Source: an uncultured Bacteroidota bacterium (GTDB lineage Bacteria > Bacteroidota > Bacteroidia > Flavobacteriales > Flavobacteriaceae). From it: 64,000 bases of DNA. Under the pieces are notes generated by a model that was not told where the DNA came from, ran no database searches, and saw nothing but the letters and a program-made list of their open reading frames with translations. The translations under genes and the position numbers were made by a program. Shown here piece by piece: positions 17,084 through 26,508 of the stretch; within the stretch, counting starts at the first letter, position 1, and each line of letters starts with the position of its first letter. The stretch spans positions 1 to 64,000 of the forward strand of contig CACHVZ010000001.1 in NCBI GenBank assembly GCA_902583445.1, read 5' to 3'.

Positions 17084-18344
17084 CTAAATCAGCAAAAGAA
17101 AAATAAGTATTGAAGTAAATAATCCAATCAGTCCCTGAATTAGAGTAGCAGTTGTAAAAAATTTTATAACCTCTTTTATCTCTAAATTTGAATATTTTGT
17201 AACAACCCAAAAGTAGCTATCATTTACGTGAGAAACTGTCATAGCTCCAGAACCAATAGAAGTTATTAAAAGTACTTTTTCAATTTCACCAATAATTCCG
17301 ATTTGATCAATAAGAGGTGATACTAAGGCACATGTTGTGATAATTGCAACTGTTGATGAGCCCTGAACTGTCTTTATTAAAGCTGCAATTAAAAAAACAG
17401 ATACCAGCCCATATATACCATTAAAATTTACTATTCCCAGAGATTCGATTATTCCTGATGTTCTTATTATAAATCCTAATGCTCCACCTGCACCAGTAAT
17501 AAGTAATATATCTAAAGAGTTTTTTAGAGAATTTCTAATCCATTTTGAGATATTTTTGGAATCATCTCTTTTAATAAATCCTATTGAGATAATAAGTCCA
17601 ACAAGCAGTGCAATTTCAGGTTTGCCAATAAAGCCAATAAAATTTGTTAGCTGGTTTTCATTAATATTGAACGAGGGGTATTTTAATAGTGTTGAAATTG
17701 ATATTAAAATAATTGGAATAATGATTGGAAGAAAAGCAGAAATTTTTTTTTTTTTCATGATTTAGGCTGTTAGAAGCTTTATTATCACTACTTAATTTAA
17801 AGTCTTTTTTTAATAAAACTCTCATCCATATATATCCTGACATGGATACTGCTGATCCAATAATCAATCCAAATAATAAAAGTAAACCAACATCAGCACC
17901 TATTAGAGCTGAGGCTGCAAGAGGGCCAGGGGTAGGGGGAACAAAAACATGAGCTGAGTATAAACCTGTTGCTAGACACACGCTCAGAATGATCATTCTC
18001 CTTCCAGATACTCTAGAAATTTCTTTAATAATTGAAGACATTAGTATAAATGCTGCATCACAAAATACAGGTATGGATATAATGAATCCAAGAATATTAA
18101 ATGTTAGTGGAATCTTTGATAATCCAAATATTGAAATGAAAGTTGCTACCATTTTATTAGTTGCACCTGTTTCTTGAAGAAACTTTCCTAAGATAGTCCC
18201 AATAATTATAATAGGTCCAATTGAGAATATTATGTTTTTGAAACCCACGAATGTTAGGTTTAGAGTCTCAGAAAAATCAATTTTTAAAAATAATCCGCTT
18301 AAAATTGAAATAATAAGTAAGGCGAAATATGGTTTTATCTTCAT
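17084..18344 (-). pseudogene. GntP-family (gluconate/organic acid) permease, reading frame broken at an A13 tract
   Basis: Together two frames encode a full-length GntP permease of about 420 residues. The first (18344 down to about 17756) has MKIKPYFALLIISILSG, TPGPLAASALIGADVG and several helices. The second (17758-17084) has ITGAGGALGFIIRTSG, AALIKTVQGSSTVAIIT and SGAMTVSHVNDSYFW, all GntP signatures. The switch falls at 13 consecutive A on the coding strand (17743-17755). Twelve A would restore one frame. The start at 18344 overlaps the upstream flavoprotein stop (ATGA). This may be a true pseudogene, a sequencing error, or a gene read through by slippage; the second half also has an ATG right at the tract. 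Confidence 0.8.
17743..17755 (-). other. A13 slippery homopolymer inside the GntP gene
   Basis: There are thirteen T on the plus strand, so the coding strand reads ATG followed by 13 A. In the incoming frame it reads GAA AAA AAA AAA AAT; loss of one A gives AAA ATT TCT and joins the conserved second half. Tracts this long favour RNA-polymerase slippage and also polymerase or sequencing errors. Confidence 0.75.
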
Positions 18345-19846
18345 GTTTTTGTTATGCTCCTCATTAACTGTTTTGAGCACATATAACCAGGAGTTCCTGC
18401 AACACTTCCACATGGGAAACTTCCAGCTCCACAATAAAAAATATTATCATATTCATAATAGGAGTAAAAATTATCTTTATTGTTACTAAAAGTTCTTTTT
18501 TCATAATTCTGATTCCCAGTTAATGTTGTATGGTCAATATTTCCTTTTGGAAAAAGAAAAGTTTCATTCAAGTCCATAGGAGTCAAAAATTTTGAAAAAA
18601 CAATATCTTCAGGATTTTCTATATGAGGAATTACTTTTGAAATAATTCTATCTTTTATATCAGATACATTATCTGCTTTTTTATCAAAACTTAGATTTTT
18701 AGTAAAGAAAATTAATTTATCATAATCTTCATGATTATCCATATTTCTTTGAGCACTTCCCTCAGGATAAATTTGAATAAATCCAGGAAAGTAATCACCA
18801 TTATTTTTTAAAGCTTTTTGACTAGCATTTTCAAAATCTTCAAGAGAGTCAACTGAAAAAATAAATCTAAAAGAATCAGAATAATTATTTGCATCTTTCC
18901 ATCTTACAGGATTTTTAAAAAAAGCTGTTACTTTTCCACTAGTTCCAATTAAATCCAAACTATTCTGATTTTTAAAGTCTTTAATAAGTTTTGAAGGAGT
19001 TATAGGATCCGTAGCAAAAATTAGATGATCATAATTTAATTTAATGTCTTTATTGTTTTTAGAAAATAAAATAGATTGCTCAGAACTATCAACCTCTTTA
19101 ATATTTGATTCTAAATAAAATTTAACTCCAAGTTCTTTATTTATTTCAGTTAAGTTCTCAGTTATCTTCCATATTCCTGTCTTAACAAATCCCCAGTATC
19201 CATCAAATATCGATCCTGAATCCATCAAAGGAATTGTAAATGCTGTTCCTGGGTCATAAATTGAAGCAGGTCCACTTTCAATTACTGTCATGCCCATATA
19301 AAGTTTTGCTTTTTCAGAAGAAAAGTAATGATCTAAAAGATCTTTAGCTGAACCGCTAATCCAAAGACTAGTAAGCTCTTTTCCTAAAAAATGATTTGCT
19401 AACTCGATTGAGGGGGTTGTTGCGTTTTTATATAATTTTTGAATAAACTTAACTACTTTATTTTCATCATTTCTAAATTCATTAACCTTGCCAGTCTCTC
19501 CCCATTTCTGATTAAGTTCTTTTTCAAGTTTGTCATTATTTTGATATATTTTTGTAGGAGTTTCCTCACCATTAAAATATACAAGCTTTGGGTTTTTTGG
19601 ATAGTAAGCATGAATTTTTTTGCTAAGACCAGTATCATTAAATATAAAATCAGGCATCATACCTAAAACAGTTGCTCCGTATGCAAAATCAACTTTTTTA
19701 TTATCTATTGAGACTGTATCTTTTATACATGCCCCTCCAGTAAATGATTTTTTTTCAATAACCTCAACTTGGTATCCATTTTTTGCAAGATAATTTGCAG
19801 CAACTAGTCCATTAATTCCACTACCAATAATAACTACTTTCTTCAT
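18341..19846 (-). CDS. Phytoene-desaturase-like FAD-dependent oxidoreductase (PYROXD2-like)
   Basis: 501 residues. The N-terminal FAD motif IGSGINGLVAANYLAKNG with the basic/acidic EVIEKK end is intact. A long substrate domain follows, then a C-terminal FAD motif (FYCGAGSFPCGSVAGTPG) near residue 475. This is the layout of the CrtI/PYROXD2 superfamily of amine oxidase-like desaturases. It is coupled to the broken GntP permease by an ATGA overlap. No carotenoid genes are nearby, so carotenoid synthesis is not implied; the substrate is unknown. Confidence 0.75.
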   Translation of the reverse strand: MKKVVIIGSGINGLVAANYLAKNGYQVEVIEKKSFTGGACIKDTVSIDNKKVDFAYGATVLGMMPDFIFNDTGLSKKIHAYYPKNPKLVYFNGEETPTKIYQNNDKLEKELNQKWGETGKVNEFRNDENKVVKFIQKLYKNATTPSIELANHFLGKELTSLWISGSAKDLLDHYFSSEKAKLYMGMTVIESGPASIYDPGTAFTIPLMDSGSIFDGYWGFVKTGIWKITENLTEINKELGVKFYLESNIKEVDSSEQSILFSKNNKDIKLNYDHLIFATDPITPSKLIKDFKNQNSLDLIGTSGKVTAFFKNPVRWKDANNYSDSFRFIFSVDSLEDFENASQKALKNNGDYFPGFIQIYPEGSAQRNMDNHEDYDKLIFFTKNLSFDKKADNVSDIKDRIISKVIPHIENPEDIVFSKFLTPMDLNETFLFPKGNIDHTTLTGNQNYEKRTFSNNKDNFYSYYEYDNIFYCGAGSFPCGSVAGTPGYMCSKQLMRSITKT

Positions 19847-19896
19847 AATTATAATCTAATATATTATAAATGGTTTATTTAATATTTATATAAATC

Positions 19897-19924
19897 AAAA
19901 AAGGAGATCAAATGATCTCCTTTT
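19897..19924. terminator. Rho-independent terminator after amt
   Basis: The stem AAAAGGAGATCA / TGATCTCCTTTT with a 2-nt loop is flanked by A and T tracts. It ends the minus-strand porin-glnK-amt operon and insulates it from the flavoprotein gene. Confidence 0.75.
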
Positions 19925-19954
19925 AAGACTGAAATAATAGAAGCCACTATCTCA

Positions 19955-21181
19955 TTATGATGAAAAATAGGCTTTTGTTCCATGTTCAGAAATATCTAAT
20001 CCTATTTCTTCTTCTTCATCAGACACTCTGAGTCCCATAATTGATTTTACTATTAATGCAATAATAGCAGCACCAATTACACAAAATACACCCACAATTC
20101 CAACACTTGCTAGTTGAACCATAAATTGGTCGAAACCAGCAGAGGCTCCAAAAAGTCCAACTGCTAAAGTTCCCCATATACCGGCAAATAGGTGCACAGG
20201 AATTGCACCAACTGGGTCATCAAGTTTACATTTATCGAGCAGAGCAACACCAAGAACTACAACAGCTCCACCTATTGCTCCAATTATTATTGCAGAAGTT
20301 GGACCCATTTGATCAGCACCAGCTGTAATTCCGACAAGCCCACCTAAAACACCATTCATAAACATTGTGATATCTAAATTTTTATACATTAGGGTTGATA
20401 AAAATGTGGCACCTAATCCACCTGCAGCTGCAGCCAGACAAGTTGTTACAAGTACCAGGGAAGTATTTGCAGGATCAGCTGATAAAACAGACCCACCATT
20501 AAACCCAAACCATCCAAGCCATAATATTAGAACACCAGCTGCAGATAGTGGAATGTTAGATCCGGGAATTGCTACTGCTTTTCCAGAGCTGTCAAATTTT
20601 CCTTTTCTAGCACCAAGCAAATAAATTATAACTAATCCTCCCCATCCACCAACTGAGTGAACTAGTGTAGAACCAGCGAAGTCATAGAATCCAACTTCAT
20701 CAGTAAACGTAGAAAGGAAACCACCTCCCCATTGCCAAGATCCAACAATTGGGTAAACTATTAATACATAAAGAAAGACTATAAGCATAAATGCGTTAAT
20801 CTTAATTCTTCCAGCTACTGCACCTGAGATAATTGTTCCAGCTGTGGCAGCAAACATACCTTGAAATAGGAAATCAGTCCAATAGGTATACCCTTCATTG
20901 TAGGCTAAATCTGCTGCAGCAGCAGCATCTAAACCAGGACCTGCGAACCCTAAAATACCATTCCCAATGATATCAAAATCACCAGGATACATTAAGTTGA
21001 AACCAACTAAACAGTAGACAATTAATCCCATTGTTATAATAAAAAAGTTTTTAAATAAGATATTTATTGTATTCTTTTGTCTAGTAAGTCCAATTTCTAG
21101 GAAAGAAAATCCTAGATGCATAAAAAAGACTAATGCTGTACACAGCATCATCCAAACATTATTTGTTGTTAATAGTTCCAT
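19955..21181 (-). CDS. amt: Ammonium transporter (Amt/MEP family)
   Basis: 408 residues and about 11 membrane helices, the usual Amt length. Recognisable segments are FFMHLGFSFLEIGLTRQKN at the first helix, DFAGSTLVHSVGGWGGL with the conserved pore histidine, LGWFGFNGGS, GGLVGITAGAD, and VGAIPVHLFAGIWGTLAVGLF with the second pore histidine. It imports ammonium and is gated by the trimeric PII protein encoded 5 bp upstream. It is the last gene of a porin-PII-Amt operon, which suggests induction under nitrogen limitation. Confidence 0.95.
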   Translation of the reverse strand: MELLTTNNVWMMLCTALVFFMHLGFSFLEIGLTRQKNTINILFKNFFIITMGLIVYCLVGFNLMYPGDFDIIGNGILGFAGPGLDAAAAADLAYNEGYTYWTDFLFQGMFAATAGTIISGAVAGRIKINAFMLIVFLYVLIVYPIVGSWQWGGGFLSTFTDEVGFYDFAGSTLVHSVGGWGGLVIIYLLGARKGKFDSSGKAVAIPGSNIPLSAAGVLILWLGWFGFNGGSVLSADPANTSLVLVTTCLAAAAGGLGATFLSTLMYKNLDITMFMNGVLGGLVGITAGADQMGPTSAIIIGAIGGAVVVLGVALLDKCKLDDPVGAIPVHLFAGIWGTLAVGLFGASAGFDQFMVQLASVGIVGVFCVIGAAIIALIVKSIMGLRVSDEEEEIGLDISEHGTKAYFSS

Positions 21182-21186
21182 AATTT

Positions 21187-21525
21187 TTAATTAAATGATT
21201 TGTTTCCTTTTTCTCCTGTTCTTATTCTGTAAGCTTCTTCACATGGTAAAATAAAAATCTTACCATCACCTACGTTGCCTGTAGCACCAGATTTGATTAT
21301 GGCATCAACTGTAGCATCAACGAATGTATCGGACACAACAATTGATAAATATCTTCTTTGGATATCTTTAGTGCTATAAGTAATACCTCTGTATACTTTT
21401 CCTATCTTTTCATTTCCAACTCCGGATACATCCCAATAGCTGAAAAAATAAACCTCTGCATCGTGCAAAGCTTTAACCACTTCGTCAAATTTCGACTTTC
21501 TAATAATGGCTTCTATTTTTTTCAT
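21187..21525 (-). CDS. glnK: PII nitrogen regulatory protein (GlnK-like)
   Basis: 112 residues, the normal PII size. The B-loop signature TGNVGDGKIFILP and the C-terminal EEAYRIRTGEKG are intact, giving ATP/2-oxoglutarate binding. The T-loop segment GNEKIGKVYRGITY appears two residues shorter than the enterobacterial loop but keeps the tyrosine before Arg-Gly that is uridylylated elsewhere; no uridylyltransferase gene is in this window. It lies directly before amt and probably blocks the transporter when nitrogen is plentiful. Confidence 0.93.
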   Translation of the reverse strand: MKKIEAIIRKSKFDEVVKALHDAEVYFFSYWDVSGVGNEKIGKVYRGITYSTKDIQRRYLSIVVSDTFVDATVDAIIKSGATGNVGDGKIFILPCEEAYRIRTGEKGNKSFN

Positions 21526-21536
21526 AATAATCTAAT

Positions 21537-22226
21537 TTAAAAGCTAATTCCAAAAACTAAAAATGCAGTTTCTGCATCAGGATTATAAATAAATGAGCCA
21601 AATACAGGAAGTGAATAATCATCTGTAATTTGAATATCCTTGGAACCACTAAATGACATATTGACAATCCCGCTTCCGCCACCGGCGTACCACGAATCTC
21701 CTTGGTCATCAGCATATCCAATAGCAACACCTACTGGACCTGCAGCAAAAGATGCTTCTAGGTACAATGATTCTAATTCAGTAAAGTATCCTGCTAAAAA
21801 ATCGATACCTCCTAACGAAGTTGATGCGCTAACTTCAGTATAAGCACCATCAAACAAGCCCTCTGAAGGTAAGTAAGTTCCCATTCCAATAACTTTCTCT
21901 CCATCTCCTCCAGGAAAGGTATAATTAGTTACAGTTAATGCAAGAGGTCCAAAATCGTAGCTGACCCATAAGTCAAGTTCTTCACCCCCACCTTGAGCAG
22001 TTGTTGGGAAACTTCCCCATACACCACCAGTTAAGTTTCCAGATCCAAGCTCCATGTAAGGTTGTACATGAGCTCCAGAACCGAATTGTGTACCTCTCCA
22101 AACGTAAGAACTTACTACATCTGCTCCAAAATCTTGAGAAAATGAAATATTGCTAGATAATATTGCAATCATAGTTAAAATTCCAGTTCTTATTGTATTA
22201 GAAAAGTTTAATTTAAATAGTTTCAT
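21537..22226 (-). CDS. TorF-like putative outer-membrane porin
   Basis: 229 residues with a signal peptide (about 1-30, ending NISFSQ). The mature protein starts with GADVVSSYVWRGTQFGSG, the typical opening of the Gcw_chp/TorF porin family, continues with alternating aromatic/glycine strands, and ends in the phenylalanine of AFLVFGISF. It is the first gene of the operon with glnK (11-bp gap) and amt, and so is probably the outer-membrane entry route for ammonium or small amines. That role is inferred from position. Confidence 0.75.
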   Translation of the reverse strand: MKLFKLNFSNTIRTGILTMIAILSSNISFSQDFGADVVSSYVWRGTQFGSGAHVQPYMELGSGNLTGGVWGSFPTTAQGGGEELDLWVSYDFGPLALTVTNYTFPGGDGEKVIGMGTYLPSEGLFDGAYTEVSASTSLGGIDFLAGYFTELESLYLEASFAAGPVGVAIGYADDQGDSWYAGGGSGIVNMSFSGSKDIQITDDYSLPVFGSFIYNPDAETAFLVFGISF

Positions 22227-22249
22227 AATTATATTTTTGATTAAAGAAT

Positions 22250-22257
22250 CAAATCTA
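22250..22257 (-). promoter_or_regulatory. Candidate -7 box of the porin-glnK-amt operon
   Basis: Minus-strand TAGATTTG fits TAnnTTTG, 23 bp before the porin ATG. A T-rich stretch sits upstream, but no exact -33 TTTG is seen. Confidence 0.35.
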
Positions 22258-22393
22258 TATTATACCACTATTATAAAAACTTATTTTTTTTGAAAAAATT
22301 CAATTTTTATTAAAATAATATTTTACAATATGAAATATTTAGAAAAATTTAATTTGAGAAGTTCTTTTTTTGGAATTCTATAAAAATTCAGAT

Positions 22394-22963
22394 TTAATCT
22401 TTGTAACTGATTTCAAATAATATTTCATTTCTTCTGTTGTAGAACTTTGTTGGAGCATCATATGAAAGTACATAGAAGTTGCTAATTATCTCAAGTCCAT
22501 TATTTTCAAGAATAGATTTGAGTTCATTTCTATGTTTCAGAATTTTATTTGCATTTGAGTATCCTGAATATCTAATTGCTGCAAAATATCTTGGATTAGA
22601 AATATAAGCTTCAAGGTCTTTATCATTTGGAACAGGAAGGTCTTCTGATAAATATTTTTTTGGAAGAACAAACTCCATAGTTTTATTTTGATCATACATA
22701 TATACAGGGGTAGTCATAGCAATCTCTTCACTCTCTTGATTATTACCAGTAATATATCTAAAGAGTTTACCAAAATTGTTATTTCTATTCTGATCAGCAG
22801 ATATCTTTACCATAGCAGCACTAGGATAAAATCTTATTTCAGCATTATCTATTTCTTCTACTACTTGATACTCCTGTGTTTCATATTTCTGTGAAAAAAC
22901 CATTGATGAATTTAAAAAAATAATGGCAATCAGTAAACTAAATTTAGGAATTGTATTAATCAT
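22394..22963 (-). CDS. SOUL-family haem-binding-like protein, secreted
   Basis: 189 residues with a signal peptide (about 1-24). The SOUL/HBP markers are YEVVEEIDNAEIRFYP-like at the N-terminus (YQVVEEIDNAEIRFYPSA), the IAMTTPVYM motif near residue 80, MEFVLPKKY near 95, and a C-terminal RRNEILFEI. Vertebrate p22HBP/SOUL bind haem or porphyrins; bacterial members are common in marine bacteria and not well characterised. It stands alone; link to the haem operon 40 kb away is not supported by position. Confidence 0.85.
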   Translation of the reverse strand: MINTIPKFSLLIAIIFLNSSMVFSQKYETQEYQVVEEIDNAEIRFYPSAAMVKISADQNRNNNFGKLFRYITGNNQESEEIAMTTPVYMYDQNKTMEFVLPKKYLSEDLPVPNDKDLEAYISNPRYFAAIRYSGYSNANKILKHRNELKSILENNGLEIISNFYVLSYDAPTKFYNRRNEILFEISYKD

Positions 22964-23053
22964 AAATCAAATATAAATAGTCATAGGTCATAAAAAACTA
23001 ATCGAATCTGGTTTAGGATATTCTTAACATCTATTTCTTCCCGCCTACGTTAA

Positions 23054-26000
23054 TTAATATTTTGCAATAAAGTCCTCCTTCAAGATTTCTCTAAAATATT
23101 TTAGAAACAAATCACAATTAGATTTGTTAAATATCATAGGAGGTTTAATCTTAATTACATTATTAAACGGCCCGTCAATACTTGAAAGAATACCAAAGTC
23201 CTTTAACCTGTTTATAATATATTGAGCTTCCTCATTTAAAGGTCTATCATTATCATCAAGAAATTCAATACCTAAGAAGAGCCCTTGACCTCTAACATCT
23301 GCAATAATTCTATTTTCTTTTGCCAGTTTTTTTAGTTCTTTTTTAAAATAATTCCCAACAACTTTAGCATTTTTCTGAAGATTATTTTTCTTAACAGTTT
23401 TGAGAACTTCTAGGGCGATTGAACACGAAACTGGATTTCCCCCAAATGTGTTAAAAAATTCCATTCCATTCGCAAAACTCTCAGCAATTTCTTTAGTGCA
23501 GACAACAACTCCAACTGGGTGGCCATTTCCAATGGGTTTCCCTATTGTAATAATATCAGGGATAACGTTGTGCATCTGAAAACCCCAGAATGTTTTACCC
23601 ATTCTTCCACATCCTACCTGAACTTCATCTGATATACAGACACCTCCATTTTTTCTAACTTCTTTGTAAGCTTTTTTTAAAAATCCATTCGGCAATTCAA
23701 CTTGACCTCCACAACTTATAATTGGCTCAATAATAAATCCGCCAAGCCCTCTTTTCTTCTTTTTAATTTTTTTAATTTGTTTTTTAACCTCATCAACATA
23801 TTTATCGTCTTTTTTATCTCCTTTATATTTTCCCTTAAAATTATTTGGAATAGGAATTATGTGAGTATTTTCTGGGGCTCCAATACCACCATTTCCATCA
23901 AATTTATAAGATGAAATGTCAATACATATATTAGTATTTCCATGATAACCATGCTGAGATACTATTATATCTATATTGCCGGTATGAGCTTTCATCATCC
24001 TTATTGCTAGTTCGTTAGCTTCACTCCCTGAGTTAACATAATGAACAACATTTAACTCATCTGGTAAGGTGTTAAGTATCTCTTTTGTAAGATGGTTTAT
24101 ATTTTCATGTAAATACCTAGAGTTGGTATTAAGAACTGACATTTGACTTTTTCCTACACTTACTACTTCTTCATTTTCATGTCCAACATGAGCTACATTA
24201 TTTACGGTATCTAAATATTTCTTGCCTTTATGATCAATTAAATAAACTCCTTCTCCACGAACTATCTTAATTGGTATATCGTAATGAAGTTTAAGACTCT
24301 TTCCAATATGTTTTTTTCTATAATCTATTATTTCACTATTAGTCTTATTCTTCAATGAGATCAATCCTTTATTCTTAAATAGGGTATTAGGATCTGGACA
24401 TATATCTTTCCAAACATCTTCTTGTTTTGAATAACATACACCTGGATAATCAACTTTAAAATTCAACATAGAGAGCATAATTTGGAAATGAAGATGAGGT
24501 GCCCAATTTCCATTCTCAGGGTAATTTGCTACCTCAGCAATTATTTCTCCCCTCTTAACTTTTGAGCCTATCTTATTTTTTAATACGCTATCAACTTTGT
24601 TATGCCCATATAGTGTAAAAAATTCAAAGTCCTCAACATTATGTTTTATGATTACTAGTCCTCCATATTCTTTATTCCCTTCATCATTCAACGCAGCTAC
24701 TATTTCTCCATCATAAATGCTACTGACTTTTGTCCCTACAGGTACCCAAAAGTCTATACCTAAGTGAACAGTTCTGCTTTCCTCACCCTCATTTCCAATT
24801 TTTTCATATGAATTTGAAGAATAGATTGATCTTGGTTCAAGATATCCACCAGAAATAATATGATCCGGTATACTTTTTTGTAGTTTTTCAACTTTAAATT
24901 GAAAAAAATCTAAATCCTCAATTTCATTTCTACTGCCTAACCAGTTACTACCTATACTTAAATCTAGGTTATAAAATTTTGTTTTATTTATTTCTGGTAA
25001 TAAATCTTTAATTGAGAATCTATTATTTTTAGCCCACTTATGAAATTTCTTTCTATTAGGATGAGCATCTATTGAGCACGCTTTTCTAAATGAATAATAT
25101 GCAAACTCTGAATCAATTTCACTCCATTTATAAAGAAGATCCCATGCAGATTTCTCACTAATTAAAAGATATTTGTTATCAGGTTCTTTATATCTATTAA
25201 TAGATGATTTTGTTACAGAAATTACTAGCCTCATAGCAATCAAATTATATAATAGCTTTAGTTCATTATCTTTAACCTTTCTATTTTTATTATATCCTTT
25301 TAATATATCTATACATCCAGAGAGAGGGTCATTCAGATTCATTATGCCATATGAACAAGTGATTGCAAGATCATTAATAATTTGAGAAAATACTGAGTCA
25401 CCAAAATCAATTACCGATTTAACAGTTGGATTTAAAAAATCATTAGTAACTATAATGTTATTATCATTAATATCGTTGTGAATAATTGATTTTTCAAGTT
25501 TATTGTAGAGATGAAGATTATCTTTGAAATTTTTTATAATTTTTTTTAAGATCTTAAGTTCCCTAGTATCAAATTTATCTATATGACTTTCTACCCATAG
25601 TGATTTTGCAATATCCCACTCAATTTCTCTGTCAGCATATGAATGTTTAAAACCTTGAAGAGATTTTGATAATTCAGAACATGAATATCCTAACTCATAT
25701 CGTAATAATTTTGTTATTGGATTAACGGAGCTCCATAACCTTCCATCTATCCAGCTCATTAATCTTACAGACCTATTAAATCCATGACTATCTTTAATAA
25801 TAGATGATTTTTTATTATCACTTGAGAAAACTATTTTAGGTAGTTCGATTTTAGAGCTTTTGTTTAGATGTTCTAACAATAGGATTTGATAGTCAATATA
25901 TTCTTGATCAAAACTTGACCTAGATATTTTCAACAAATATTTTTTAGAATTATTTGATATTACTTTGAAGTTAAAGTCAATCTCTCCATCAAGCATTGAG

Positions 26001-26080
26001 ACTTCTCCATCTAAATTATATATAGATTTTAAAATTTTTGCGGCTTCATTTAATGATATTTTAGATTTATCAAAGCTCAT
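23054..26080 (-). CDS. Kinase (APH-fold) / M23-LytM / class III aminotransferase-fold phospholyase fusion
   Basis: 1008 residues, three domains in one frame. Residues about 1-330: an APH-fold small-molecule kinase with the catalytic loop H201-N-D203-x4-N208 and the metal motif IDFGDS. Residues about 435-535: an M23/LytM domain with H439-x3-D443 (HLGIDFW), an LYGH motif and H529-L-H531, so all zinc ligands are kept. Residues about 590-1000: a PLP class III aminotransferase fold with Lys848 (TIGKPIGNGHP) as Schiff base. Hydroxylysine kinase and AGXT2L-type phospholyases belong to these end families, so the ends may phosphorylate and then deaminate/eliminate an amino alcohol. The reason for the M23 insert is not clear. 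Confidence 0.85.
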   Translation of the reverse strand: MSFDKSKISLNEAAKILKSIYNLDGEVSMLDGEIDFNFKVISNNSKKYLLKISRSSFDQEYIDYQILLLEHLNKSSKIELPKIVFSSDNKKSSIIKDSHGFNRSVRLMSWIDGRLWSSVNPITKLLRYELGYSCSELSKSLQGFKHSYADREIEWDIAKSLWVESHIDKFDTRELKILKKIIKNFKDNLHLYNKLEKSIIHNDINDNNIIVTNDFLNPTVKSVIDFGDSVFSQIINDLAITCSYGIMNLNDPLSGCIDILKGYNKNRKVKDNELKLLYNLIAMRLVISVTKSSINRYKEPDNKYLLISEKSAWDLLYKWSEIDSEFAYYSFRKACSIDAHPNRKKFHKWAKNNRFSIKDLLPEINKTKFYNLDLSIGSNWLGSRNEIEDLDFFQFKVEKLQKSIPDHIISGGYLEPRSIYSSNSYEKIGNEGEESRTVHLGIDFWVPVGTKVSSIYDGEIVAALNDEGNKEYGGLVIIKHNVEDFEFFTLYGHNKVDSVLKNKIGSKVKRGEIIAEVANYPENGNWAPHLHFQIMLSMLNFKVDYPGVCYSKQEDVWKDICPDPNTLFKNKGLISLKNKTNSEIIDYRKKHIGKSLKLHYDIPIKIVRGEGVYLIDHKGKKYLDTVNNVAHVGHENEEVVSVGKSQMSVLNTNSRYLHENINHLTKEILNTLPDELNVVHYVNSGSEANELAIRMMKAHTGNIDIIVSQHGYHGNTNICIDISSYKFDGNGGIGAPENTHIIPIPNNFKGKYKGDKKDDKYVDEVKKQIKKIKKKKRGLGGFIIEPIISCGGQVELPNGFLKKAYKEVRKNGGVCISDEVQVGCGRMGKTFWGFQMHNVIPDIITIGKPIGNGHPVGVVVCTKEIAESFANGMEFFNTFGGNPVSCSIALEVLKTVKKNNLQKNAKVVGNYFKKELKKLAKENRIIADVRGQGLFLGIEFLDDNDRPLNEEAQYIINRLKDFGILSSIDGPFNNVIKIKPPMIFNKSNCDLFLKYFREILKEDFIAKY

Positions 26081-26114
26081 TAGATAAGAGGAAATTATTT
26101 TGTAAATTAATCAA

Positions 26115-26498
26115 ATGGAATGGTATTTAAAAGTAATCAATTCTTATTTTGATTTTAACGGAAGATCCAGAAGAATGGAGTATTGGATGTTTGTTTTTAT
26201 CAATTCTCTTATTTCAATTTTCTGTCTCCTCTTAGATAATATGCTTGGAACCACATGGGCAATTGGATATGGACCTATTTACATAGGATATGGTCTAGCA
26301 GTATTTATCCCAAGTTTATCTGTAGCTTTTCGAAGACTCCACGATGTAGGCAAATCAGGATGGTATTACTTACTTGTATTGATTCCAATAATTGGAGCTA
26401 TATGGCTTATAATTCTTTTTGCTACTGAAGGAGAACAAGGCGAAAATCAATTTGGACCAAATCCAAAGAATGATAATTTTGAAAAAAGGGATTTCTAA
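26115..26498 (+). CDS. DUF805 small membrane protein
   Basis: 127 residues with about three to four hydrophobic helices. The N-terminus WYLKVINSYFDFNGRSRRMEYWMF is the DUF805 signature (short amphipathic segment, F-x-G-R-x-x-R-x-E-Y-W), and the loop RRLHDVGKSGWYYLL is the other conserved block. It is an inner-membrane protein of unknown function, found as single genes in many bacteria. It is divergent from the fusion gene by 34 bp. Confidence 0.85.
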   Translation: MEWYLKVINSYFDFNGRSRRMEYWMFVFINSLISIFCLLLDNMLGTTWAIGYGPIYIGYGLAVFIPSLSVAFRRLHDVGKSGWYYLLVLIPIIGAIWLIILFATEGEQGENQFGPNPKNDNFEKRDF

Positions 26499-26508
26499 AT
26501 TTTAAAAA

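Noticed and set aside
23054-26080. APH-fold domain as an aminoglycoside resistance gene
   Set aside because: It is fused to a PLP domain of the phospholyase type; the fold is used for many small-molecule kinases.
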